From Methanoculleus sp. (GTDB lineage: Archaea; Halobacteriota; Methanomicrobia; Methanomicrobiales; Methanoculleaceae): a stretch of DNA of 6,550 nucleotides. Position 1 is the stretch's first letter, and the number at the start of each line of letters is the position of its first letter. Location of the stretch: positions 1-6,550 of the forward strand of contig JALNXI010000108.1 of NCBI GenBank assembly GCA_023230425.1. Direction: 5' to 3'. The position numbers and the translations under genes were made by a program. Below are positions 1 to 5,464 of the stretch, piece by piece. Below the pieces are notes generated by a model. The model was not told the origin of the DNA, did no database searches, and worked only from the letters and a program-made list of their open reading frames with translations.

Positions 1-518
1 TCATCGCCATCGAGACCGGCGGTATGTATGCCCGTCTGATGGAGAACGGGTTCGACGAGGAGTACGGGGCGGTCCTGGTCCACCTGAAAGGGCAGCCGGC
101 ACGCTCCACGCGCCGAGTCCTGCGGAAACTCAACGACTCGCTCGGTCTTCCCGTCGTGGTCTTCACCGACGGCGACCCCTGGTCCTACCGGATCTACGCG
201 AGCGTCGCCTACGGCTCGATCAAGAGCGCCCATATGTCGGAACTTCTGGCAACCCCCCAGGCGCAGTTCATCGGCGTACAGCCCTCTGACATCTCCGACT
301 ACAACCTCCCTTCCGACCACCTCACGGAGCAGGACATCAATGCCTTAAAGGCGGAGCTGACCGATCCGAGGTTTGCGACCGATTACTGGCATAACCAGAT
401 CCACCTGCAGCTCGATATGAAGGTGAAGTCGGAACAGCAGGCGTTCGCGAGCAGAGGGCTCGACTTCGTGACGAAGGAGTACCTGCCGACGCGGTTGTCG
501 GAGATGGGGATCATCTGA
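1..518 (+). CDS. top6A: DNA topoisomerase VI subunit A, C-terminal part (5' end outside window)
   Basis: This is the catalytic subunit of the archaeal type IIB topoisomerase, which with Top6B makes ATP-dependent double-strand passages that relax and decatenate DNA in the cytoplasm. The reading frame is open from the window edge (first whole codon at base 3), so about 171 residues are visible of a protein normally near 365. Seen directly: an IAIETGGMYARL stretch whose Glu is residue 4, then VVFTDGDPWSYR with the DxD pair at residues 56 and 58. These are the three acidic Toprim residues that bind Mg2+. The Glu-to-Asp spacing of 52 matches what I recall for the M. jannaschii enzyme (E197, D249, D251). 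The N-terminal winged-helix domain with the DNA-cleaving Tyr lies upstream, outside the window. In methanogens top6B is usually the adjacent upstream gene, which cannot be checked here. The gene ends at TGA 516-518. Confidence 0.95.
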   Translation, partial: IAIETGGMYARLMENGFDEEYGAVLVHLKGQPARSTRRVLRKLNDSLGLPVVVFTDGDPWSYRIYASVAYGSIKSAHMSELLATPQAQFIGVQPSDISDYNLPSDHLTEQDINALKAELTDPRFATDYWHNQIHLQLDMKVKSEQQAFASRGLDFVTKEYLPTRLSEMGII

Positions 519-526
519 GCGTTATG

Positions 527-545
527 GGGGCTTCTCTCCAGCCCC
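527..545 (+). terminator. Small hairpin after top6A
   Basis: GGGGCT (527-532) pairs perfectly with AGCCCC (540-545) around a 7-base loop, starting 9 bases after the top6A stop. It lies in the 64-base gap between two convergent genes, so it could end transcription from either side. No long T-run follows, so a role as a terminator is an inference. Confidence 0.35.
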
Positions 546-582
546 TTACCCGGACGAAGGGCAGGTTCTCGGCCCGCGGGCG

Positions 583-942
583 TCACAACACGCAGTCGTG
601 GCAGTCCTGCGCTCCGCATGCCCGGTTCTCGATCTTCCACCGGAGCGCCCACCGCTTGATATCCTTGATCACCTCGACCATCTCAAGCCCGCTCCCGGTG
701 AGGGTATACTCGCTTCTGATGGGGATGGTTCCGGCCTCCACGTGCTTCTCGACAAGACCTTCCTCCTCCAGTTCCTTTAAGCGGGCCGAGAGGATCTTCG
801 CCGTTATTCCCGGGAGCCGCTCCTTCACCTCGGTGAACCGCCGGGTGTAGCCCTCCCCCTTGTAGAGTTCGAGGATGATCAGGAGCATCCACTTCTTTCC
901 GAGGTACTTGACGGTCTGATTGACCGTACACTCATCCTGCAT
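583..942 (-). CDS. HxlR-family winged-helix transcriptional regulator with Cys-rich tail
   Basis: A 119-residue protein, the usual length for single-domain HxlR/MarR-like regulators. The family core is clear: a Cys near the N-terminus (C5) ahead of YLGKKWMLLIILEL (13-26), then RRFTEVKERLPGITAKILSARLKELEEEGLVEK, which holds the recognition helix, then the wing SEYTLTGSG. Such proteins bind short inverted repeats as dimers, and several respond to quinones, aldehydes or oxidants through cysteines. An unusual feature is the tail, residues 109-117, with Cys109, Cys114, His115 and Cys117 (C-x4-C-x2-C), a possible thiol switch or metal site. The gene is divergent from hcp across an 85-base gap with a strong dyad, so autoregulation and control of hcp are likely but inferred. 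The ATG at 942 is the only start after an upstream in-frame stop. The nearest GGAGG lies 22 bases before it, too far for a normal ribosome binding site, and a TATA-like box about 30 bases upstream suggests a nearly leaderless mRNA. Confidence 0.9.
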   Translation of the reverse strand: MQDECTVNQTVKYLGKKWMLLIILELYKGEGYTRRFTEVKERLPGITAKILSARLKELEEEGLVEKHVEAGTIPIRSEYTLTGSGLEMVEVIKDIKRWALRWKIENRACGAQDCHDCVL

Positions 943-968
943 GGTATAATTAGAGAAACCTTCTCCTC

Positions 969-975
969 CTTATAC
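969..975 (-). promoter_or_regulatory. Probable TATA box of the HxlR regulator gene
   Basis: Read on the minus strand this is GTATAAG, centred about 30 bases before the ATG at 942. An archaeal TATA box at this distance would start transcription a few bases before the start codon, which fits the lack of a well-placed Shine-Dalgarno sequence. The box lies inside the dyad ATACT-TT-AGTAT (972-983), so a bound repressor would cover it. Confidence 0.4.
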
Positions 976-1012
976 TTTAGTATCTAACAGATACTTTGTA
1001 TTAAAAAGATAC
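972..1012. promoter_or_regulatory. Nested operator between HxlR gene and hcp
   Basis: The core is a perfect 7-bp inverted repeat with a 3-base spacer, AGTATCT-AAC-AGATACT (979-995). Two shorter dyads overlap its arms: ATACT-TT-AGTAT (972-983) and ATAC-TTT-GTAT (991-1001). A further lone half-site AGATAC lies at 1007-1012, 18 bases on from the right arm. HxlR/MarR-type dimers typically bind such short GTATC/GATAC-like palindromes, and this one overlaps the likely TATA boxes of both divergent genes. The repeat is seen directly; that the adjacent HxlR protein binds it is inferred. Confidence 0.7.
998..1008 (+). promoter_or_regulatory. Possible TATA box of hcp
   Basis: GTATTAAAAAG is the most AT-rich TATA-like stretch on the plus strand, about 26 bases before the hcp ATG at 1028. 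An alternative is TATACTT at 971-977, which would give a leader of some 30 bases and fits better with the presence of a ribosome binding site. Either box is overlapped by the inverted repeats. Confidence 0.3.
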
Positions 1013-1015
1013 CAT

Positions 1016-1022
1016 GGAGTGA
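1016..1022 (+). promoter_or_regulatory. Ribosome binding site of hcp
   Basis: GGAGTGA lies 5 bases before ATG 1028 and resembles the archaeal GGAGGTGA consensus. It supports that ATG over the out-of-frame ATG codons at 1014 and 1024. The protein then starts MFCNQC, exactly as expected for the family. Confidence 0.6.
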
Positions 1023-1027
1023 CATGA

Positions 1028-2644
1028 ATGTTCTGCAACCAGTGTGAAGAGACGGCAAAAGGCCTTGGCTGCACCGTGCGCGGTGTCTGCGGCAAGGAGG
1101 GCGAGACCGCCGGACTCCAGGACGTCCTGATCTACACCCTCAAGGGGCTCTCAGTACGGAACCTCGCGGCGATGAAGAAGGGCGGCGGAAACCCGGAGGC
1201 AGGGAGGTTCGTTGCGGAGAGCCTCTTTGCGACCCTGACCAACGTGAACTTCGACCCTGCACGATTCCGGGACGCGATCCAGGAGGCCGCCCGCATCCGC
1301 GACGCCCTCCCGCCCGCCGGGAGCGCAGAACCTGCGGCCTGCACCTGGGCGCCGGCAGGCCCTGAGGCTATCGCGGCAAAGGCACAGGAGATCGTCACCG
1401 TACGGGAGAACGTGAACGTCGACCTCCTGTCGCTCCGTGACCTCCTCGTCTACGGGCTCAAAGGGGTCGGCGCCTACTCGCACCACGCCGCCGTCCTCGG
1501 CTACGAGGACAAAGAGGTCATGACCTTCATGCAGGAGGGCCTCGCCGCCACGCTGCAGGACCTCACTACAGATGAGATGGTCAGCTACGTGCTGAAGTGC
1601 GGCGAGATCGGTGTGAAGGTTCTCGCCCTCCTCGATACGGCGAACACCGCCGTCTACGGGACGCCGGGGATCACGACGGTCGGCACCGCCGCAGGCACGC
1701 GGCCGGGCATCCTGGTCACCGGCCACGACCTCAAAGACCTCGCCGACCTTCTTGAGCAGACCCGGGGGACAGGGGTGGATGTCTACACCCACGGCGAGAT
1801 GCTCCCGGCGCACGCCTACCCGGGCCTTAAAAAGTACGGCCACCTCGTCGGGAACTACGGCGGCTCCTGGCCCTTCCAGAAGGAAGAGTTCGAGCGGTTC
1901 AACGGCCCGGTCCTGGTCACGACGAACTGCCTCGTTCCCCCGAAGGACTCCTACCGCGACCGGGTCTACACCACCGGGCTCGTCGGGTTTGCAGGGTTGA
2001 ACCATATCGGTGCCTCGGAGGACGGGAAGAAGGACTTCTCGGCCCTGATCGAGCACGCCAAGCGGTGCGAGCCCCCGGCGGACCTCTCCCGCGGCGACCT
2101 GATCACAGGATGCGCCCACGCCCCGGTTCTCGCTATAGCCGAGACCGTCATCGATGCGGTGAAGTCCGGTGCCATCCGGCGGTTCGTCGTGATGGCGGGC
2201 TGCGACGGCCGATACAGCGGGCGGGACTACTACACCCAATTCGCAGAAGCCCTCCCGGCGGATACGGTCGTCCTCACCGCCGGGTGCGCGAAGTACCGCT
2301 ACAACAGCCTCGGTCTCGGGGATATCGGTGGCATCCCCCGCGTCCTCGATGCCGGGCAGTGCAACGACTGCTACTCCCTGGTGGTCATCGCCCAGGCCCT
2401 CGCCGAAGCGTTCGGCGTCGGGATCAACGATCTCCCGATCTCGTACAACATCGCCTGGTACGAGCAGAAGGCAGTGCTCGTCCTCTTAAGTCTCCTCTCG
2501 CTCGGGGTTCGGGATATCACCCTCGGCCCCCGCCTCCCGGCCTTCGTCTCGCCCGGTGTTCTCGCGGTCCTCGTCGAGAACTTCGGGATCCGCGGGATCA
2601 CGACGGTCGAGGAGGACCTCAGCCGGATGGTGCCGGGGAACTGA
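1028..2644 (+). CDS. hcp: Hybrid-cluster protein (hydroxylamine reductase, prismane)
   Basis: Cytoplasmic Fe-S enzyme of 538 residues. Members reduce hydroxylamine to ammonia in vitro, and in enteric bacteria Hcp acts as a nitric oxide reductase and protein S-nitrosylase. The N-terminal cubane motif is C3-x2-C6-x8-C15-x5-C21, the [4Fe-4S] type of strict anaerobes. All expected ligands of the hybrid 4Fe-2S-2O cluster are visible: H233 (TGHD), E257 (THGEM), C301 (TTNC), C392 (MAGCDGR, the persulfide Cys position), C420 (TAGCAKYRY), C445 (GQCNDC), E479 and K481 (WYEQK). The length fits the full class with the helical-bundle domain (D. vulgaris is about 550) rather than the shortened form near 430. 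No hcr-type reductase follows, so the electron donor is unknown. The gene is divergent from an HxlR regulator and monocistronic, with a T-tract just after its stop. Family assignment is secure; the physiological substrate here is inferred. Confidence 0.97.
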   Translation: MFCNQCEETAKGLGCTVRGVCGKEGETAGLQDVLIYTLKGLSVRNLAAMKKGGGNPEAGRFVAESLFATLTNVNFDPARFRDAIQEAARIRDALPPAGSAEPAACTWAPAGPEAIAAKAQEIVTVRENVNVDLLSLRDLLVYGLKGVGAYSHHAAVLGYEDKEVMTFMQEGLAATLQDLTTDEMVSYVLKCGEIGVKVLALLDTANTAVYGTPGITTVGTAAGTRPGILVTGHDLKDLADLLEQTRGTGVDVYTHGEMLPAHAYPGLKKYGHLVGNYGGSWPFQKEEFERFNGPVLVTTNCLVPPKDSYRDRVYTTGLVGFAGLNHIGASEDGKKDFSALIEHAKRCEPPADLSRGDLITGCAHAPVLAIAETVIDAVKSGAIRRFVVMAGCDGRYSGRDYYTQFAEALPADTVVLTAGCAKYRYNSLGLGDIGGIPRVLDAGQCNDCYSLVVIAQALAEAFGVGINDLPISYNIAWYEQKAVLVLLSLLSLGVRDITLGPRLPAFVSPGVLAVLVENFGIRGITTVEEDLSRMVPGN

Positions 2645-2648
2645 ATAC

Positions 2649-2660
2649 TTCTTTTTTTTT
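2649..2660 (+). terminator. T-tract terminator of hcp
   Basis: A run of T residues interrupted by one C (TTC then nine T) begins 4 bases after the hcp stop codon. Archaeal RNA polymerase terminates at such T-rich stretches without needing a hairpin. The downstream gene is on the other strand, so termination here is expected. Confidence 0.65.
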
Positions 2661-2729
2661 CGGGAGCAGCCCGGACCTCCTCAAAGGAAAACCGGCTCAC
2701 TGATAGCGGGACGTGCGGAAAGACGTGAT

Positions 2730-2751
2730 AAAAGGCCGGAGCGGAGAAAAA
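2730..2751 (-). terminator. Possible T-tract terminator of the serine hydrolase gene
   Basis: On the minus strand two short T-runs, T5 (2747-2751) and T4 (2730-2733), occur within 30 bases after the hydrolase stop at 2760. They flank the dyad-like GCTCCGGCC segment. The signal is weak, but the position between convergent genes is right. Confidence 0.3.
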
Positions 2752-2759
2752 TGGTATTA

Positions 2760-4388
2760 TTATGCCGGGCCGGCCCAAAGAAACGTCACGTTCCTCTGAA
2801 GCACACCCTCGATGAAGAGCGGGGCGGTCACCTGCCGGACGGTGCCGCCGGGTGCTGTGTCGAACGCGACCGTGCCGTCGTAACCCGGCCCCCACGCCCA
2901 CTCCGGACAGGTCGCATGGAAGGTGTTCCCGTCCCACGGAGCGAGACGAATGGTCACGACAGGTTTCTTCCCGAAGGTCAGGGTCAGGTTCCCGTCCGCT
3001 TCGGCAACGGTTGCGGTGCCGTAGGCATTATTCGTATAGGACCCGGTATACTCTGTAAGAGGGAGGGGTGCCGCCGGGTTATCGGGTCGGGGGGCTTTCC
3101 GGGGATGGAGCAGGGCCTTTATCCGCTGCAACAGATCCTGATCATCCGCACCGTTCTCCGGCAGTGCTTTCCCGAAATACAGCCGGTAAAACCCGTCGGC
3201 CACATCCTCGGGAAGGCTCGGCCCGGCCTCGTTCGCGAGGACAACAATGCCGAGGTTCTCACGGGGGACCAGGTAGACAACCGCATGATGTCCCGGCGTC
3301 TCACCGGTGTGATGGACAACCGGAGGTGTGGCGTTCATCTCCCGGTAATTCCAGCCCAGACAGTAGTAATCCATCGAATCGGTCATCACGTCGGCCACCG
3401 GGGTCCTCGGGCTGTGCATATAGGCCATATTCTCCGGACTGATGAGCAGTTTCCCTTCAAACGTCCCGTCACCTAACTGGAAGATGGCCCACGCCGCCAT
3501 ATCCTTCACGTCTGCATTGATGCCGCCGGCAGGTCCCAACGTATACGTCACATTGTTAAACTCCCAGCCAGGATCGATAAGGACCGGTCCAAGCGTCCCA
3601 TCCGGCAGCAGCCCGAGCATGTGAAGGGTTGCGTGGTCGGGTGCCGACAGGAAGGCTTCGTAACTGGTAGAAGCGCTCTCCATATGTAGCGGCGTGAAGA
3701 TCCGGGCCTCCAGGTTCTCCTCCCAGCTCTTCCCGCTCGTTTTCTCCACCGCTGCTGCGGTCACCATGAAGGGAATATTCTGGTATGCATACTCGCTGCG
3801 GAAGCTCGAGATCGGTTCGGCATAGCGGAGAGCATGGATTATCTCGCTCCGGTTGTATCCGAGCGTAGCGAGATCCGTGCCCCATTTTTCGTCAAGGCCG
3901 CTTCTCTGGGAGAGTGTATCCGTGATAGTGAACTCCTTTGTTACCCACGGGTCGTTCATCTGGAAGTCCGGGAGATACCGGATCACCGGATCGGTCCAGT
4001 TCATCCTGCCGCTGTCCACTTCCATGGCAGCGAGGGCGGCCGTGAATGCCTTCGAGGTGGAACCGATCTGGAAGACGGTGTCCGTGGTGACGGGATCGGA
4101 ACCGCCGGCCGTCTTCACACCATATCCCCTGGCAAAGATGATCTCACCGTCCTTTACAATGGCAACGGCCATGCCCGGGACATTCCATTTCAGCATCGCG
4201 TTCTGTGCGTGACGGTCGAACTGTGCGATTGTATCGTTGAGCCTTCCGGCAGCCGGAGAAGATGATGCTATGTATGATTGAGACTCCGGCACATCCGTCC
4301 CAGAAGAGGGTGCTGTCGTGCATCCGGCAAAGCATATGCCGGAGAAAAGTAGTGCGAGAAGGATAACAGATTGAAGAGAGGAATTCAT
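2760..4388 (-). CDS. Exported lipoprotein serine hydrolase (beta-lactamase/class C PBP fold) with DUF3471-like C-terminus
   Basis: A 542-residue protein. Residues 1-23 form a lipoprotein-type signal peptide with hydrophobic core VILLALLFSGICFAGC; the lipid-bearing Cys would be C23, followed by a Ser/Pro-rich linker, so it should be anchored outside the membrane. The catalytic domain (about 50-410) shows the three class C motifs: S110-T-S-K113 (nucleophile Ser and general-base Lys), Y202-Q-N204, and H360-T-G362 in place of KTG. Residues from about 435 on (LTEYTGSYTNNAYGTATV..) resemble the small beta-barrel DUF3471 domain common in this family. Relatives include esterases, D-aminopeptidases and peptidases. 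Archaea lack murein, so a beta-lactamase or PBP role is not implied and the substrate is unknown. Oddities: the n-region has no Lys or Arg, and no Shine-Dalgarno precedes the ATG at 4388, which is the only plausible start. It appears to be a single-gene unit. Confidence 0.9.
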   Translation of the reverse strand: MNSSLQSVILLALLFSGICFAGCTTAPSSGTDVPESQSYIASSSPAAGRLNDTIAQFDRHAQNAMLKWNVPGMAVAIVKDGEIIFARGYGVKTAGGSDPVTTDTVFQIGSTSKAFTAALAAMEVDSGRMNWTDPVIRYLPDFQMNDPWVTKEFTITDTLSQRSGLDEKWGTDLATLGYNRSEIIHALRYAEPISSFRSEYAYQNIPFMVTAAAVEKTSGKSWEENLEARIFTPLHMESASTSYEAFLSAPDHATLHMLGLLPDGTLGPVLIDPGWEFNNVTYTLGPAGGINADVKDMAAWAIFQLGDGTFEGKLLISPENMAYMHSPRTPVADVMTDSMDYYCLGWNYREMNATPPVVHHTGETPGHHAVVYLVPRENLGIVVLANEAGPSLPEDVADGFYRLYFGKALPENGADDQDLLQRIKALLHPRKAPRPDNPAAPLPLTEYTGSYTNNAYGTATVAEADGNLTLTFGKKPVVTIRLAPWDGNTFHATCPEWAWGPGYDGTVAFDTAPGGTVRQVTAPLFIEGVLQRNVTFLWAGPA

Positions 4389-4880
4389 ACTTTTCGATGG
4401 TGAGTATCTCGTATTTCGCCTTCTTGATCTAAAATGGGGCTGGATAGTGGAGGGGCAGTGAGAATAAAACAGGCTGGTGTCGGGAAAACTTTATGGAACC
4501 GGCTCAAGCAACACTGAATGACCATCGTATGTGACTTTCAGGTCCATGCCCATCGGGGATGGAGCCGGGAACTCTCGCGGGAGCGGAACCGGTCGCATCG
4601 GCCCGGACGACCAGCGCCGCCTCATAGTCCCTGGAAACATTTGCGCAGGAGCATCACGATGCGAGCGGACGATGGGGAAGAGGATCCGGGAGTGCGAACG
4701 GCACTCCTTACACGCACACGGTCTTCTGAAATCCGGGCTAGCTGTGGGGCTGACCCGGCGCGAGGTGATGGGATGGAGCCTGTGGACGGTTGCACCGGGA
4801 AAGAACTTCCGGGTCCCCTGGCAGAGAGATCTGGGGCTTACAGGATATTGAGCTCCTGCCGGGGAAGGATTAATGGGCAG

Positions 4881-4897
4881 AGAGGGAGCAACCCTCT
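4881..4897 (+). repeat. Hairpin in the toxin-antitoxin operon leader
   Basis: AGAGGG (4881-4886) pairs perfectly with CCCTCT (4892-4897) around AGCAA, and is followed by TTTG. It could be the remains of a terminator for something upstream, or an operator. It is too short to assign a role. Confidence 0.35.
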
Positions 4898-4918
4898 TTG
4901 CAGGCAAGCGAGGTTATG

Positions 4919-4937
4919 CGCGGAAACGAACTCCGCG
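4919..4937 (+). repeat. Second hairpin in the toxin-antitoxin operon leader
   Basis: CGCGGA (4919-4924) pairs perfectly with TCCGCG (4932-4937) around a 7-base loop, ending 16 bases before the GGAGGTGA of the nucleotidyltransferase gene. It may be an autoregulatory operator or a leader structure that affects translation; this is inference only. Confidence 0.35.
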
Positions 4938-4953
4938 AGGATCAGCCGGTGCA

Positions 4954-4961
4954 GGAGGTGA
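4954..4961 (+). promoter_or_regulatory. Ribosome binding site that fixes the start of the MNT gene
   Basis: GGAGGTGA is the exact complement of the archaeal 16S 3' end (TCACCTCC). It stands 8 bases before GTG 4970, in frame with the nucleotidyltransferase. Earlier in-frame starts (TTG 4898, ATG 4916) have much weaker sites and would add 24 or 18 residues with no family resemblance, so GTG 4970 is preferred. Confidence 0.7.
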
Positions 4962-4969
4962 AAAGAGAA

Positions 4970-5389
4970 GTGGACGATACTGACAGGGAGCGGATCATCG
5001 GCCAGATCCGCCGGTGCCTCGCCGGCAGGGAGGACATACTGCTCGGGTATCTCTACGGCTCCTTCCTCCGCCATGACGGATTCCATGATATTGATGTAGG
5101 GCTGCTCGTCTCCGGAGAGAGGGAGCCTTATGAGTCCTATAAATACGCCATGGGGATCGCATCCGACCTGGAGCGGTGCCTCACACCAAGGCATGAGATC
5201 GATCTTCGTATCCTGAACGCTACGCCCGTTGAGTTCCAGTACGAGGTTGTGAAGACCGGGCGTCTTCTCGTTGCCCGGGATGAAGAGACGCGCGTCGCTT
5301 TCGAGGCCGACGTGATAGCGAAGTACCTGGACCTGAAATACCTCTATGACTGGATGGACAGGGCTCTCCTCGCCCGGGTGGGAGAATGA
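4970..5389 (+). CDS. mntA: Minimal nucleotidyltransferase, MntA-type antitoxin
   Basis: With the GTG start the protein has 139 residues, the normal size for MNT-fold antitoxins. The nucleotidyltransferase signature is complete: G30-S31 in LYGSFLRHDGFHDIDVGLLV with metal-binding D40 and D42, and the third carboxylate D78 in HEIDLRIL. In the characterised HEPN/MNT systems the MNT partner transfers AMP units from ATP to a tyrosine of the HEPN toxin and so silences it. The neighbour fits: its HEPN frame follows at once, the TGA of this gene overlapping ATG 5386 as ATGA, which implies translational coupling. The C-terminus (FEADVIAKYLDLKYLYDWM) is typical of the family. The gene appears intact. 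An alternative longer start at TTG 4898 or ATG 4916 is possible but poorly supported. The function is inferred from family and pairing. Confidence 0.88.
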   Translation: MDDTDRERIIGQIRRCLAGREDILLGYLYGSFLRHDGFHDIDVGLLVSGEREPYESYKYAMGIASDLERCLTPRHEIDLRILNATPVEFQYEVVKTGRLLVARDEETRVAFEADVIAKYLDLKYLYDWMDRALLARVGE

Positions 5390-5464
5390 GAGTCTTCCAT
5401 CATATGCGGGAATTGGAGGAGGCTCTGGATGACCGGGAGCGGTACCAGCGCATCTCCGAGGAAA
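5386..5464 (+). pseudogene. hepT: Detached 5' end of the HEPN toxin gene (one-base frameshift near 5462-5464)
   Basis: The original start is very likely ATG 5386, which overlaps the antitoxin stop as ATGA. Its frame reads MRVFHHMRELEEALDDRERYQRISEE (26 codons), as expected for a HepT N-terminal helix, then continues as unrelated sequence to a stop at 5604. The HEPN core lies in the next frame. Dropping one A from the AAA at 5462-5464 joins the two as RISEE-RFIRDRDTRN and gives a continuous 141-residue protein of normal family length. So the gene carries a one-base insertion (or, less likely, a two-base loss). It may be a true inactivating mutation or a sequencing/assembly error. Confidence 0.75.
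5415..5431 (+). promoter_or_regulatory. Internal ribosome binding site and ATG opening the HEPN frame
   Basis: GGAGGAGG (5415-5422) lies 6 bases before ATG 5429. Within the original frame these bases encode Leu-Glu-Glu-Ala, so the site may be fortuitous. It would nevertheless let ribosomes start in the frame of the intact HEPN core downstream of the frameshift. Confidence 0.45.

Larger units (their letters stand above)
4389..4969. other. Gene-poor interval, possibly with a decayed minus-strand gene
   Basis: No frame here gives a recognisable protein. The longest open stretch is on the minus strand (4907 down to 4491, 138 codons). It is rich in Arg, Pro and Ser, as expected from a chance frame in GC-rich DNA. 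Its last residues (MDLKVTYDGHSVLLEPVP) read like a real protein end, and another minus frame reads NVSRDYEAALVVRADATG just upstream (about 4595-4648), so a gene broken by frameshifts is possible. The 100 bases nearest 4389 should hold the promoter of the serine hydrolase; on the minus strand a T-rich TGTTTTATTC (about 4463-4472) is a weak TATA candidate. The right end is the leader of the toxin-antitoxin operon. No RNA gene, tandem repeat or mobile-element end was seen. Confidence 0.5.

Noticed and set aside
572..581. Perfect 10-base palindrome GCCCGCGGGC after top6A
   Set aside because: It is a short, purely GC palindrome with no loop, common by chance in such DNA and not at a promoter.
1151..2239. 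A 362-codon minus-strand open frame opposite hcp
   Set aside because: It is the shadow of a GC-rich coding gene; hcp on the plus strand has every family ligand, and the antisense product is low-complexity and unrecognisable.
2065..3476. Long plus-strand open frames (2065-2703, 2556-3476) over the end of hcp and the serine hydrolase
   Set aside because: They are Arg/Pro/Gly-rich products of GC-rich antisense or offset frames, and the overlapping genes are clearly identified on the other frame or strand.
4403..4409. A single AGTATCT half-site upstream of the serine hydrolase, identical to an arm of the HxlR operator
   Set aside because: It lacks the inverted partner, and one 7-mer match in this length of DNA is expected by chance.
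4518..4961. Plus-strand open frames in the interval before the toxin-antitoxin operon
   Set aside because: Composition is dominated by Arg, Ser and Gly, no domain is recognisable, no good ribosome binding site is present, and they compete with one another in different frames.
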